Of a stretch of DNA of 64,000 nucleotides, positions 32,758 to 39,599 are shown piece after piece (the first letter of the stretch is position 1; every line of letters begins with the position of its first letter). Position numbers and translations under genes: made by a program. Source of the DNA: an uncultured Bacteroidia bacterium (GTDB lineage Bacteria; Bacteroidota; Bacteroidia; Bacteroidales; F082); NCBI GenBank assembly GCA_902774365.1, contig CACYHX010000003.1:1-64000 (forward strand), read 5' to 3'. The notes beneath the pieces were generated by a model. It had not been told where the DNA came from, searched no databases, and worked only from the letters and a program-made list of their open reading frames with translations.

Positions 32758-34311
32758 ATGGACAAAACCACCATCCTTTGGGCCGACGACGAAATCGATC
32801 TCCTGAAGCCCCATATCATGTTTTTGGAACAGAAAGGCTATGAGGTAGTTACAGCCAACAACGGCTCCGACGCCATCGACCTCGTGCGCCAACGCCATTT
32901 CGATATTGTTTTCCTCGATGAGCAGATGCCTGGTATCTCGGGTATCGAAGCCCTCGAAGTCATCAAGCGCGAATACCCCAACCTCCCCGTGGTGATGATC
33001 ACCAAGAGCGAGGAGGAGCGTATCATGGAAGACGCAATAGGTTCAAACATAGCGGATTACCTCATTAAACCCGTTAACCCGAACCAAATCTTGCTTTCGT
33101 TGAAACGCAACCTCGAAAACAAGAAACTCCGCGATGAGAAATCGACGATGGGTTACCAGCAGGAGTTCCGCAAAATCAGCATGGACCTCAACAACAACCT
33201 CAACTTCGACGAGTGGGTTGACCTATATAAGAACCTGGTACGCTGGGAGTTGGAACTGCAAAAGTCGACCGACGAGGGTATCAAAGGCATCCTCGCCGAC
33301 CAAAAGCAGGAGGCCAACACCCTGTTCACGCGCTATATCGAACGCAATTATGTGGACTGGATACAAGGAAAAGCCGAAAAACCCGTCATGTCGCACACTG
33401 TGGTGCGCGACAAGGTGATTCCCCGTCTTGACGACAGCGACAAGCCGCTGTTCCTCATCGTCATCGACAACCTGCGTTATGACCAATGGAAAGCCATCCA
33501 GCCGCTCATCGAGAACTATTTCCGCGTGGAGGCCGACGACATCTATTACAGCATCCTGCCTACCACCACGCAATACGCCCGTAATTCCCTCTTTGCCGGA
33601 TTGATGCCGCTCGAAATCCGCCGCCGCTACCGCCAATGGTGGGTTGACGAGGACGAGGAAGGCACCAAAAACCAATTTGAGGGCGAGCTGCTTGGCGAGC
33701 AACTGAAACGCTTCGGCAAGAACATCAAGTACTCTTATAATAAGGTGTTGAACCTGCAGGCGGGCAAGAAACTCTTCGAGCAGATGGCCAACCTGATGCC
33801 TAACAAGCTGAATGTCATTGTGTACAACTTCGTTGATATGCTCTCCCATGCCCGCACCGAGATGGAAATCATCCGTGAGTTGGCCGACGACGAGGAAGCC
33901 TACCGCTCGCTGATGTACTCGTGGTTCGAACATTCCAGCCTCTTCGACATGATGCGCTTCATCGCGGAGAAGGGCTGCGACATGATCATCACCACCGACC
34001 ACGGCTCCACCTACGTCGATAAGCCCGTGAAGATTTTGGGCGATCGTGAGGTGAACACCAACCTGCGCTACAAGTACGGCAAGAACTTGAAATACAACCC
34101 AAAAGAAGTCTACGAGGTGAAAGACCCAGAGAAGATTTTCCTGCCCAAGGCCAACCTCAGCACAACCTTCGTTTTTGCCGGTGAGAGCGACTTCTTCGCC
34201 TACCCGAACAACTACAACTATTACGTCAGTTACTACCGCAACACCTTCCAACACGGCGGCATCTCGATGAGCGAAATGTTGATTCCGGTGACGCATCTCA
34301 CTGCGAAGTGA
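32758..34311 (+). CDS. porX: PorX-type response regulator with PglZ domain
   Basis: Two-component regulator of the type IX secretion system. The 517 residues start with a CheY receiver (acidic pocket WADDE at 8-12, phospho-acceptor Asp54 in VFLDEQMPG, Lys104 in YLIKPVNP) and continue with an alkaline-phosphatase-like PglZ domain (about 200-510: VIDNLRYDQW, LPTTTQYARNSLFAG, IITTDHGST). In Porphyromonas PorX works with PorY and sigma P, and the PglZ domain has phosphodiesterase activity. ATG at 32758 matches the family start. tsaE follows after a repeat element. Confidence 0.94.
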   Translation: MDKTTILWADDEIDLLKPHIMFLEQKGYEVVTANNGSDAIDLVRQRHFDIVFLDEQMPGISGIEALEVIKREYPNLPVVMITKSEEERIMEDAIGSNIADYLIKPVNPNQILLSLKRNLENKKLRDEKSTMGYQQEFRKISMDLNNNLNFDEWVDLYKNLVRWELELQKSTDEGIKGILADQKQEANTLFTRYIERNYVDWIQGKAEKPVMSHTVVRDKVIPRLDDSDKPLFLIVIDNLRYDQWKAIQPLIENYFRVEADDIYYSILPTTTQYARNSLFAGLMPLEIRRRYRQWWVDEDEEGTKNQFEGELLGEQLKRFGKNIKYSYNKVLNLQAGKKLFEQMANLMPNKLNVIVYNFVDMLSHARTEMEIIRELADDEEAYRSLMYSWFEHSSLFDMMRFIAEKGCDMIITTDHGSTYVDKPVKILGDREVNTNLRYKYGKNLKYNPKEVYEVKDPEKIFLPKANLSTTFVFAGESDFFAYPNNYNYYVSYYRNTFQHGGISMSEMLIPVTHLTAK

Positions 34312-34319
34312 TATTCGTT

Positions 34320-34479
34320 TTTTGGGATTGCCTAACGGCAAGAAATCTATCAAAAATCAAATCAAAATCTTTCAAAATCAGAGTAATGAATTTTTGAAAG
34401 ATTTTTATAAAGATTTTGTTGGATTTCTTGCGAAGCAATTCAAGAGAGAATGATTTCTTGCTAAAGGCAATCCCAAAAT
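34320..34479. repeat. Inverted-repeat element, family 2 copy B
   Basis: The ends TTTTGGGATTGCCTAACGGC... (34320-34347) and GATTTCTTGCTAAAGGCA... (34452-34479) are imperfect reverse complements over about 27 bases. An inner segment (GGATTTCTTGCGAAGCAATT at about 34421-34440) matches the end of the copy at 28.7 kb. The AT-rich interior has no ORF. It ends 4 bases before the tsaE -7 box and may provide its -33 TTG (34458-34460). Confidence 0.75.
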
Positions 34480-34482
34480 CAC

Positions 34483-34490
34483 TATCTTTG
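34483..34490 (+). promoter_or_regulatory. Probable tsaE promoter (-7 box TATCTTTG)
   Basis: TATCTTTG matches TAnnTTTG, 18 bases before the ATG at 34509. A TTG at 34458-34460 inside the repeat element has suitable spacing (22 bases) for a -33 box. Confidence 0.5.
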
Positions 34491-34508
34491 CGGCGAAAAT
34501 CGTTTGCC

Positions 34509-34946
34509 ATGAAGGATAAACAATTCAAAATAAATAGTGTAGAAGCCTTGGGCGAGGTCTCCGAATACCTGATTTCCCTGCGCGACGAAGCCGACATCAT
34601 AGCCTTCTACGGTTCAATGGGCGCGGGCAAGACCACACTCATCAAGAACCTATGCCACAAAATGGGCGTCACCGACGAAGTGAACAGCCCGACTTTCGCC
34701 ATTGTCAATGAGTATGTCACAGAGGAAGGAGAATCGGTCTATCATTTTGATTTCTATCGCATTAAAAAGTTGGAAGAGGCCTACGACATCGGTTTTGAGA
34801 ACTATTTCGACAGTGGCAACCTTTGCCTCATCGAGTGGCCTGAAATGATCGAGCCATTGCTGCCCGAAAAATATATCCGCGTGGAGATTCAGCATGGTGC
34901 GACTGACGATGAAAGAGTTATCAAATGTGAGATAGTAAACGATTGA
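34509..34946 (+). CDS. tsaE: tRNA threonylcarbamoyladenosine biosynthesis ATPase TsaE
   Basis: ATPase of the t6A37 tRNA modification complex. The 145 residues carry Walker A GSMGAGKTTL (Lys41), NSPTFAIVNEY and HFDFYRIKKLEEAYDIGFENYF, the family hallmark. Start at 34509 (MKDKQFKIN) follows the promoter. The following lipoprotein gene starts 2 bases after the stop. Confidence 0.94.
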   Translation: MKDKQFKINSVEALGEVSEYLISLRDEADIIAFYGSMGAGKTTLIKNLCHKMGVTDEVNSPTFAIVNEYVTEEGESVYHFDFYRIKKLEEAYDIGFENYFDSGNLCLIEWPEMIEPLLPEKYIRVEIQHGATDDERVIKCEIVND

Positions 34947-34948
34947 TT

Positions 34949-35458
34949 ATGAAAAGATTACTATTTGTATTAATCATTTTTGCTGCAAGTTTGTTGACCG
35001 GTTGTTTTTCTGGTGAAAATCAGAATTCTGAGACTTACGACAGGCAAGATGTTGCTGAAGTGATTGCCACGCACGACACGACCATTCTCTATTTTATGAC
35101 TTCGTGGTGTCAGGCAGGACAAAGCGATTTTGAGAACAATCTGAAACCTTATCTTGGCAATGCCTCTGATTCTAAGGCGATTATTGTGGTTTGTATCGGT
35201 GAGTTGGAGGAGGTCATGAGCCTAAAAGGGCTTAATGACAACGTGTTTTTGTTCAGCAAGGCATCACGGCAAGGCTTTTTTGACAAGATTTTCATCAACA
35301 ACGAATGTAAGAGTCTGCTAAAAGATTATAAACGTGTGAATTATGTTCCGATGAAAGTGGTCTGCAACAGCAATGGTGTGATTTTGAATTGGAACACCGA
35401 TGAGGAATTGAATAGGACTTACGGTTTAATTTATCCTTATTTAGTAGGTCTGAAATGA
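34949..35458 (+). CDS. Lipoprotein with degenerate thioredoxin-like fold
   Basis: The 169 residues start with a lipoprotein signal (MKRLLFVLIIFAASLLTGC, Cys19). The body resembles a thioredoxin fold: TTILYFMTSWCQAGQSDFENNL has a single Cys where CxxC would be, and a cis-Pro-like YVPMKVV follows near the end. With one Cys it is unlikely to act as a normal disulfide reductase. ATG 34949 is preferred to TTG 34943. Its stop overlaps the aroB ATG (ATGA). Confidence 0.78.
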   Translation: MKRLLFVLIIFAASLLTGCFSGENQNSETYDRQDVAEVIATHDTTILYFMTSWCQAGQSDFENNLKPYLGNASDSKAIIVVCIGELEEVMSLKGLNDNVFLFSKASRQGFFDKIFINNECKSLLKDYKRVNYVPMKVVCNSNGVILNWNTDEELNRTYGLIYPYLVGLK

Positions 35459-36588
35459 GCGACAAACTGAATCAAACGATGACCCAAGCCCCAGAAAGCA
35501 TAGATTCCCGCCAACGCACTGGTCAGCCTTGGAATGACATGCTTCCTGAAGCCTTAGAAAGTATGTCATCCCCACGTGGGGAGGTGCGGAGCATGGGATC
35601 TATACTTTCTAAGGCTTCTCAAGTCTTCATCCTCACCGATGAAAACATAGCCCCGTTTTGGCTGCCCGAAGTGGAGTATGGGCTGAACTGCGAAAAAGCT
35701 GTAGAAATCGTTATTAAGCCTGGCGAACAGCACAAAAACCTGCAAACCGTCCAACGTATCTGGAAAACCTTGATGAAACATCACGCCGACCGCAATGCCT
35801 TGTTAATCAATCTTGGCGGTGGCGTAATTACCGACTTGGGTGGCTTCGCAGCCTCGACATACAAACGCGGCATTAAGTTCATCAACGTGCCTACCACCTT
35901 GCTTGCCATGGTCGATGCGGCGATAGGAGGGAAGACAGGCATAGATTTTGGCGGCGCGAAAAACCAGATCGGCACTTTCGCTGAGGCTGAGGATGTGTTG
36001 GTTGACCCCGTGTTTTTGTCGACCCTGCCTCGACGGGAAATCCTTTCCGGCATGGCTGAAATGCTGAAATACGGCTTTATTGCTGATGATAACTTGTTGG
36101 AAATCAACATTGACAATTATCAAGACCACATACTTCGTGCAGGTGAAATCAAACGGGAAATCGTTGCAAAAGACCCGAAAGAAGCTGGTTTGCGCAAGAT
36201 CCTGAACTTTGGCCACACTTTAGGTCACGCCATCGAAAGCCATTATATGACAACGGATTGTCCTTTGCTTCACGGCGAGGCGGTGGCCTTGGGCATGGCT
36301 GGCGCTTTGTGGCTTTCCGTAAAACATTGTGGCCTTGATGAACAAGTCCTGAAGGATTACGAGAAGAAGTTGCCCATGCTGCTTTCGGAAGCGGAAATCA
36401 GTCTTACGGAAGCTGACATTGAGCCGATTATGGGTTATCTTGTCCATGATAAGAAAAACATGGGAGACAAGCCCCGAATTGTGTTACTGGAAGCTGTCGG
36501 CAAACCCGTTTGGGATGTTACGGTAGACTATGACACAATCAAAAGGTCACTTGAATACATCATAATAAATGAGTATGGAAAACGCTGA
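35455..36588 (+). CDS. aroB: 3-dehydroquinate synthase with in-frame repeat insertion
   Basis: Second step of the shikimate pathway (DAHP to 3-dehydroquinate, NAD and metal dependent). The 377 residues contain the NAD-binding region GGGVITDLGGFAASTYKRG, PTTLLAMVDAAIGGKTGIDF and the metal histidines (NFGHTLGHAIESHY; LLHGEAVALGM). Residues about 12-55 are not AroB-like: they are encoded by two adjacent palindromic elements (35489-35619). The core protein starts at about SQVFILTDEN. The ATG at 35455 overlaps the upstream stop (ATGA), and no better start lies after the elements, so they appear to be translated. Confidence 0.92.
   Translation: MSDKLNQTMTQAPESIDSRQRTGQPWNDMLPEALESMSSPRGEVRSMGSILSKASQVFILTDENIAPFWLPEVEYGLNCEKAVEIVIKPGEQHKNLQTVQRIWKTLMKHHADRNALLINLGGGVITDLGGFAASTYKRGIKFINVPTTLLAMVDAAIGGKTGIDFGGAKNQIGTFAEAEDVLVDPVFLSTLPRREILSGMAEMLKYGFIADDNLLEINIDNYQDHILRAGEIKREIVAKDPKEAGLRKILNFGHTLGHAIESHYMTTDCPLLHGEAVALGMAGALWLSVKHCGLDEQVLKDYEKKLPMLLSEAEISLTEADIEPIMGYLVHDKKNMGDKPRIVLLEAVGKPVWDVTVDYDTIKRSLEYIIINEYGKR
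35489..35619. repeat. Two palindromic elements inside the aroB coding sequence
   Basis: Element 1 (35489-35553) has a reversed core ATAGATTCCC (35501-35510) to GGAATGACAT (35532-35541) with imperfect arms. Element 2 (35549-35619) has a perfect 14-bp inverted pair GAAGCCTTAGAAAG (35549-35562) and CTTTCTAAGGCTTC (35606-35619) around TATGTCATCCCC ... GGGATCTATA. Reading frame stays open throughout. Confidence 0.85.
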
Positions 36589-36602
36589 CCATACTCCCTT
36601 GC

Positions 36603-36724
36603 CGTCATTGCGGGCGCAGACCCGCAAATCCTCGCGATTCGACGATGCGAAGCGAGTCAATCTCCCGAACAATGGAGACGCCTCTTCGTGCTCGGGAGAT
36701 GGCGGATCGCAGTCCGCCATGACG
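36603..36724. repeat. Palindromic repeat of another type between aroB and aroA
   Basis: The left end CGTCATTGCGGGCGCAGACC and the right end, read on the other strand as CGTCATGGCGGACTGCGATC, make a long inverted pair; inner pieces such as TCAATCTCCCGAAC and CTCGGGAGATGG also pair. It resembles the GTCATTGCG-type dispersed repeats seen in many bacteria. It is open in the aroA frame for 52 codons, but a natural aroA start (36725) follows directly. Confidence 0.75.
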
Positions 36725-38080
36725 ATGAAAAGTGGAAAGGTAGTCCGTTTTGGAGCCATCACCCTGCCTGCCAGCAAGAGCGAAAGCAACCGCGCTCTGA
36801 TGATTGCGGCGTATGGTGGGTTTGCGCCTGATTTTCAGAATCTTTCGGATTCAAAGGATACATTGGTTTTGAAAAAAGCTTTGTTGACCATAGATGCTCT
36901 CGCTCCTAGCGTCGCTCGGCATGACATGGTCAACAATGAGGTTTTTCGGCATGTCATACCGAGCCGTGAGGCGAGTGTGTCTGTGCCGAAAAACGCGCAA
37001 CGAATCATCGACATCGCCGACTGCGGCACGGCGGCACGTTTCCTTACAACCTACCTCGCCTGTCATGAGGGCGAATGGCTCCTCACAGGCACCGACCGCA
37101 TGAAACAACGTCCCATGGCTCCCTTGGTGGATGCTTTATGGTCTTTAGGCGCTGATATTCAATATGTTGAAAAAGAAGGATGCCTGCCTTTGCGCATCCA
37201 AGGCAAACCCATCACGGGTGGCAAAGTCAGCATCGACGCCTCCGTGAGCAGCCAGTTCGTGTCGTCTCTTCTCCTAGCTGCACCGATGTGGCCACAAGGT
37301 TTGGAGTTGGAACTCAACGGCAATACCAGTTCTATCCCCTATCTCGACATGACCCTCGCCATGCTGTGCCATTTTTCGGCACATGCTGAACGACGTGGCG
37401 AGGTAATCACCGTGCAACCGCAACCTTATGTAAAACAGTCTTTTGTCGTCGAGCCGGACTGGAGCGCGGCATCGTATTGGTACGAGATGGCAGCATTTAG
37501 TGAGGAATGTGAGATTAGGTTGAAGGGCTTGGGTGGCTCTGCTGGTCCTAGATACATTTCCTCCGCAGCCCATGTCATGCCGACTGACGAAGGAAGGAGT
37601 GCATCTACATGCTGCTTAGGTCGTGATGACATAAACGCCTCGTCTTGTTGGCAAGGCGACACCGTCATCGCCGAATGGATGGCACCCTTGGGCGTGGGGA
37701 CTTTTGTTGAAGGTGAAGACATCGTTTTACGAAAAATTCCATTCGAAAAACACCCGCTTCACTTTGATTTCTTCAACCACCCCGACCTTTATCCGACGCT
37801 TGCCGCTACCTGTGCCGGGCTGGAGGTGGAGGCTCGCTTCACGGGCCTCGATAACCTGCATCTCAAAGAGTCGGATAGGGTGGTGGCCATGCAGGAAGAG
37901 TTGGCTAAGGTGCAGGACCCCAAAATTCATTTCTGCTCCCATGACGACCACCGCATCGTGATGGCTTTGGCACCGCTCTCCATGCTCGTCGGATCGGTCG
38001 CCTTCGACCATCCCGAAGTGGTGGAGAAATCTTATCCGAACTTCTGGAAAGATACCGCATTTTTGCCTATTCACAATTGA
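36725..38080 (+). CDS. aroA: 3-phosphoshikimate 1-carboxyvinyltransferase with in-frame repeat insertions
   Basis: EPSP synthase, adding enolpyruvate to shikimate-3-phosphate. From 36725 the protein has 451 residues: N-terminal VRFGAITLPASKSESNRALMI, ADCGTAARFLTTYLA, DRMKQRPMAPLVDAL, VSSQFVSSLLLAAPM and HLKESDRVVAMQEEL. Two segments are foreign to the family and encoded by palindromic elements: about residues 53-90 (36881-36994) and about 275-303 (37549-37632). Without them the length is near 400-410, normal for Bacteroidota. The frame is open upstream to ATG 36569 (503 residues), but that stretch is another repeat, so 36725 is preferred. It could be inactive or tolerate the loops. Confidence 0.9.
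   Translation: MKSGKVVRFGAITLPASKSESNRALMIAAYGGFAPDFQNLSDSKDTLVLKKALLTIDALAPSVARHDMVNNEVFRHVIPSREASVSVPKNAQRIIDIADCGTAARFLTTYLACHEGEWLLTGTDRMKQRPMAPLVDALWSLGADIQYVEKEGCLPLRIQGKPITGGKVSIDASVSSQFVSSLLLAAPMWPQGLELELNGNTSSIPYLDMTLAMLCHFSAHAERRGEVITVQPQPYVKQSFVVEPDWSAASYWYEMAAFSEECEIRLKGLGGSAGPRYISSAAHVMPTDEGRSASTCCLGRDDINASSCWQGDTVIAEWMAPLGVGTFVEGEDIVLRKIPFEKHPLHFDFFNHPDLYPTLAATCAGLEVEARFTGLDNLHLKESDRVVAMQEELAKVQDPKIHFCSHDDHRIVMALAPLSMLVGSVAFDHPEVVEKSYPNFWKDTAFLPIHN
36881..36936. repeat. Palindromic element in aroA, 9-bp perfect arms
   Basis: Arms TTGTTGACC (36881-36889) and GGTCAACAA (36928-36936) are perfect reverse complements around a reversed core, ATAGATGCTC ... GGCATGACAT (36890-36927). 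The core read on the minus strand begins ATGTCATGCCGAGCG and ends GCATCTAT. Confidence 0.88.
36941..36994. repeat. Second palindromic element in aroA, 10-bp perfect arms
   Basis: Arms GTTTTTCGGC (36941-36950) and GCCGAAAAAC (36985-36994) are perfect reverse complements around ATGTCATACCGAGCC ... GTGTCTGT (36951-36984). It lies 4 bases from the first element in opposite orientation; both stay in the aroA frame. Confidence 0.88.
37549..37632. repeat. Third aroA insertion, possibly one element nested in another
   Basis: Inner element: arms GCAGC (37565-37569) and GCTGC (37611-37615) around CATGTCATGCCGAC ... GCATCTACAT. Outer remnants: TAGATACAT (37549-37557) and ATGACAT (37626-37632), which joined on the minus strand give a core like the other copies. 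The outer arms are not recognisable, so nesting is tentative. Confidence 0.6.
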
Positions 38081-38128
38081 AATAGTCATATTTTTTAGGA
38101 TATTACTCCTTAATTAAAAGAAATTCCG

Positions 38129-38136
38129 TACTTTTG
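38129..38136 (+). promoter_or_regulatory. Probable promoter of the LutA-like gene (-7 box TACTTTTG)
   Basis: TACTTTTG matches TAnnTTTG and ends 23 bases before the ATG at 38160. Confidence 0.5.
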
Positions 38137-38159
38137 CCCGTTTTTATGCTTACTATGTC

Positions 38160-38882
38160 ATGAAAGTAGAGCTGTTTGTACCTTGCATCATCGACCAATT
38201 TTATCCTCAAGTGGCGTTCAAGACCATGAAGGTGTTGGAACGCGCTGGCGTTGAAGTGGAGTACAATCCCGAACAGACCTGCTGCGGCCGATTCGCCTAT
38301 CAAGCAGGCTTTCTTGAGGAAGCCAAGGAGCTGGGCGACAAGTTCCTCAACGACTTCTCCTACGACGGCCCTGTCGTGGCACCTTCAGCGGCCTGCGTGC
38401 ATTACATCAGAAAGCATTACCCCGAACTCTTCTTTAATACCGCCAACCACTTGAACTTCAAGCGGATGGTGGCTAACATCTACGAGTTGACCGACTTCCT
38501 GGTCAACAAGATTCACTTTGACGATTTTGGCGCTGAGTTCCCCTATAAGGTGACCTTCCACGACAGCTGCAGCGCCCTTCGAGGTATGGGCCTCGGCAAG
38601 GAAGCGCGTCAGCTGCTTTCGAAGGTGAAGGGACTGGAGTTGGTGGAGATGAAGCAGACCGACATGTGCTGCGGTGCCGACTTCACGATGGAAGTGAACC
38701 AGGAGACGTTGGCCCTCGGCATGGCGAGCCATAAAGTCAAAAACGCGATGAACACGGGTGCTGAGTACATCGTTTCAACCGACATGACCTGTCTCATGCA
38801 TCAAAAAGCCTATATCGAGAAGGAAGGCCTGCCCATCAAGGTGATCCATATCGCCGAGGTGCTGGCCTCCGGATGGCAATAA
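38160..38882 (+). CDS. LutA/YkgE-type (Fe-S)-binding oxidoreductase subunit
   Basis: Protein of 240 residues with two CCG domains: TCCGRFAYQAG (about 40-50) with PCIIDQFYP at the start, and DMCCGADFT (about 171-179) with HDSCSALR. These cysteine motifs are typical of LutA, part of the LutABC lactate oxidation complex, and of heterodisulfide reductase-like subunits. LutB and LutC are not in this window, so the partner and substrate are unknown. The gene stands between the aro genes and the glycan locus. Confidence 0.85.
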   Translation: MKVELFVPCIIDQFYPQVAFKTMKVLERAGVEVEYNPEQTCCGRFAYQAGFLEEAKELGDKFLNDFSYDGPVVAPSAACVHYIRKHYPELFFNTANHLNFKRMVANIYELTDFLVNKIHFDDFGAEFPYKVTFHDSCSALRGMGLGKEARQLLSKVKGLELVEMKQTDMCCGADFTMEVNQETLALGMASHKVKNAMNTGAEYIVSTDMTCLMHQKAYIEKEGLPIKVIHIAEVLASGWQ

Positions 38883-38884
38883 AG

Positions 38885-38908
38885 GTCCCTGAGCCTGTCG
38901 AAGGGCCG
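38885..38908. repeat. REP-like hairpin, GGTCCCT...AGGGCC
   Basis: A 24-base imperfect palindrome of the widespread CCTGAGCCTGTCGAAGGG type follows the LutA-like stop and precedes wbpD. It could act as a terminator hairpin (TTTTAATTT follows). Confidence 0.7.
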
Positions 38909-38932
38909 ATTTTAATTTAAGTTGTAAACAAA

Positions 38933-39499
38933 ATGAACGACTACTTCATACACGAAAGCAGCTACGTCGACGACAATGTGACCATAGGCAAAGGTACCAA
39001 GATTTGGCATTTCTGCCACATCCAGAAAGGTGCCGTCATCGGCGAGAACTGCTCTTTTGGACAGAATGTCAACGTGGGCAACAATGTCCACATCGGCAAC
39101 AACGTTCGTGTGCAGAACAACGTTTCCATCTATGAAGGCGTTGAGATTGAGGATAATGTATTCTGCGGCCCGAGCTGCGTGTTCACCAACGTGACCACAC
39201 CGCGTGCTCATTTCCCTGTGCATGGCGTGTATGCCAAGACCAAGATCTGCGAAGGCGCCTCGTTGGGCGCCAACTGCACGGTGGTCTGCGGCCATACGGT
39301 GGGTAAGAGTGCCCTCATCGCCGCCGGTGCCGTGGTGACCAAAGACGTGAAGCCCTATGCCCTGATGGCTGGCGTGCCCGCCCGACAAATCGGATGGGTC
39401 TGCGAATGCGGCAAACGCCTTGATTCCTCGCTGCAATGCGAATGCGGCCGCTGCTACGAAGAAAACAATGGCTGTTTAACAAAAAAAATGCAGGGTTGA
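38933..39499 (+). CDS. wbpD: WbpD-type UDP-amino-sugar N-acetyltransferase
   Basis: Left-handed beta-helix acetyltransferase of 188 residues, close in plan to WbpD/WlbB, which acetylates the 3-amino group of UDP-GlcNAc(3NH2)A. Hexapeptide repeats fill about residues 5-150 (VTIGKGTKIW, SFGQNVNVGNNVHIGNNVRVQNN). The C-terminal GWVCECGKRLDSSLQCECGRC adds a cysteine-rich tail typical of this family. The WbpE-type aminotransferase follows after a repeat, supporting a diacetamido-uronic acid route; WbpA and WbpB are not in the window. Confidence 0.88.
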   Translation: MNDYFIHESSYVDDNVTIGKGTKIWHFCHIQKGAVIGENCSFGQNVNVGNNVHIGNNVRVQNNVSIYEGVEIEDNVFCGPSCVFTNVTTPRAHFPVHGVYAKTKICEGASLGANCTVVCGHTVGKSALIAAGAVVTKDVKPYALMAGVPARQIGWVCECGKRLDSSLQCECGRCYEENNGCLTKKMQG

Positions 39500-39518
39500 C
39501 ACATGGTTCTGCCCCAAC

Positions 39519-39599
39519 AACTCTCAACTCTTGACTCTCAACTCTAAACTCTAAACTTTAAACTAACTCTAAACTCTAAACCCTAAACTCTAAACTAAC
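39519..39599. repeat. Heptamer repeat (CTAAACT / CTCAACT units)
   Basis: About eleven imperfect 7-base units (AACTCTC, AACTCTT, then AACTCTA repeats and CCCTAAA) fill the gap between wbpD and the aminotransferase and end at the next ATG. The unit resembles, but is not the same as, that at 26.3 kb. Confidence 0.8.

Noticed and set aside
36569-36724. aroA start at 36569 giving 503 residues
   Set aside because: The extra 52 codons are a palindromic repeat overlapping aroB; ATG 36725 gives the usual spacing to the PASKS motif. It stays possible and is mentioned in the aroA entry.
39519-39599. Possible CRISPR array
   Set aside because: The units are 7 bases with no spacers; this is a simple tandem repeat. 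No cas genes are present.
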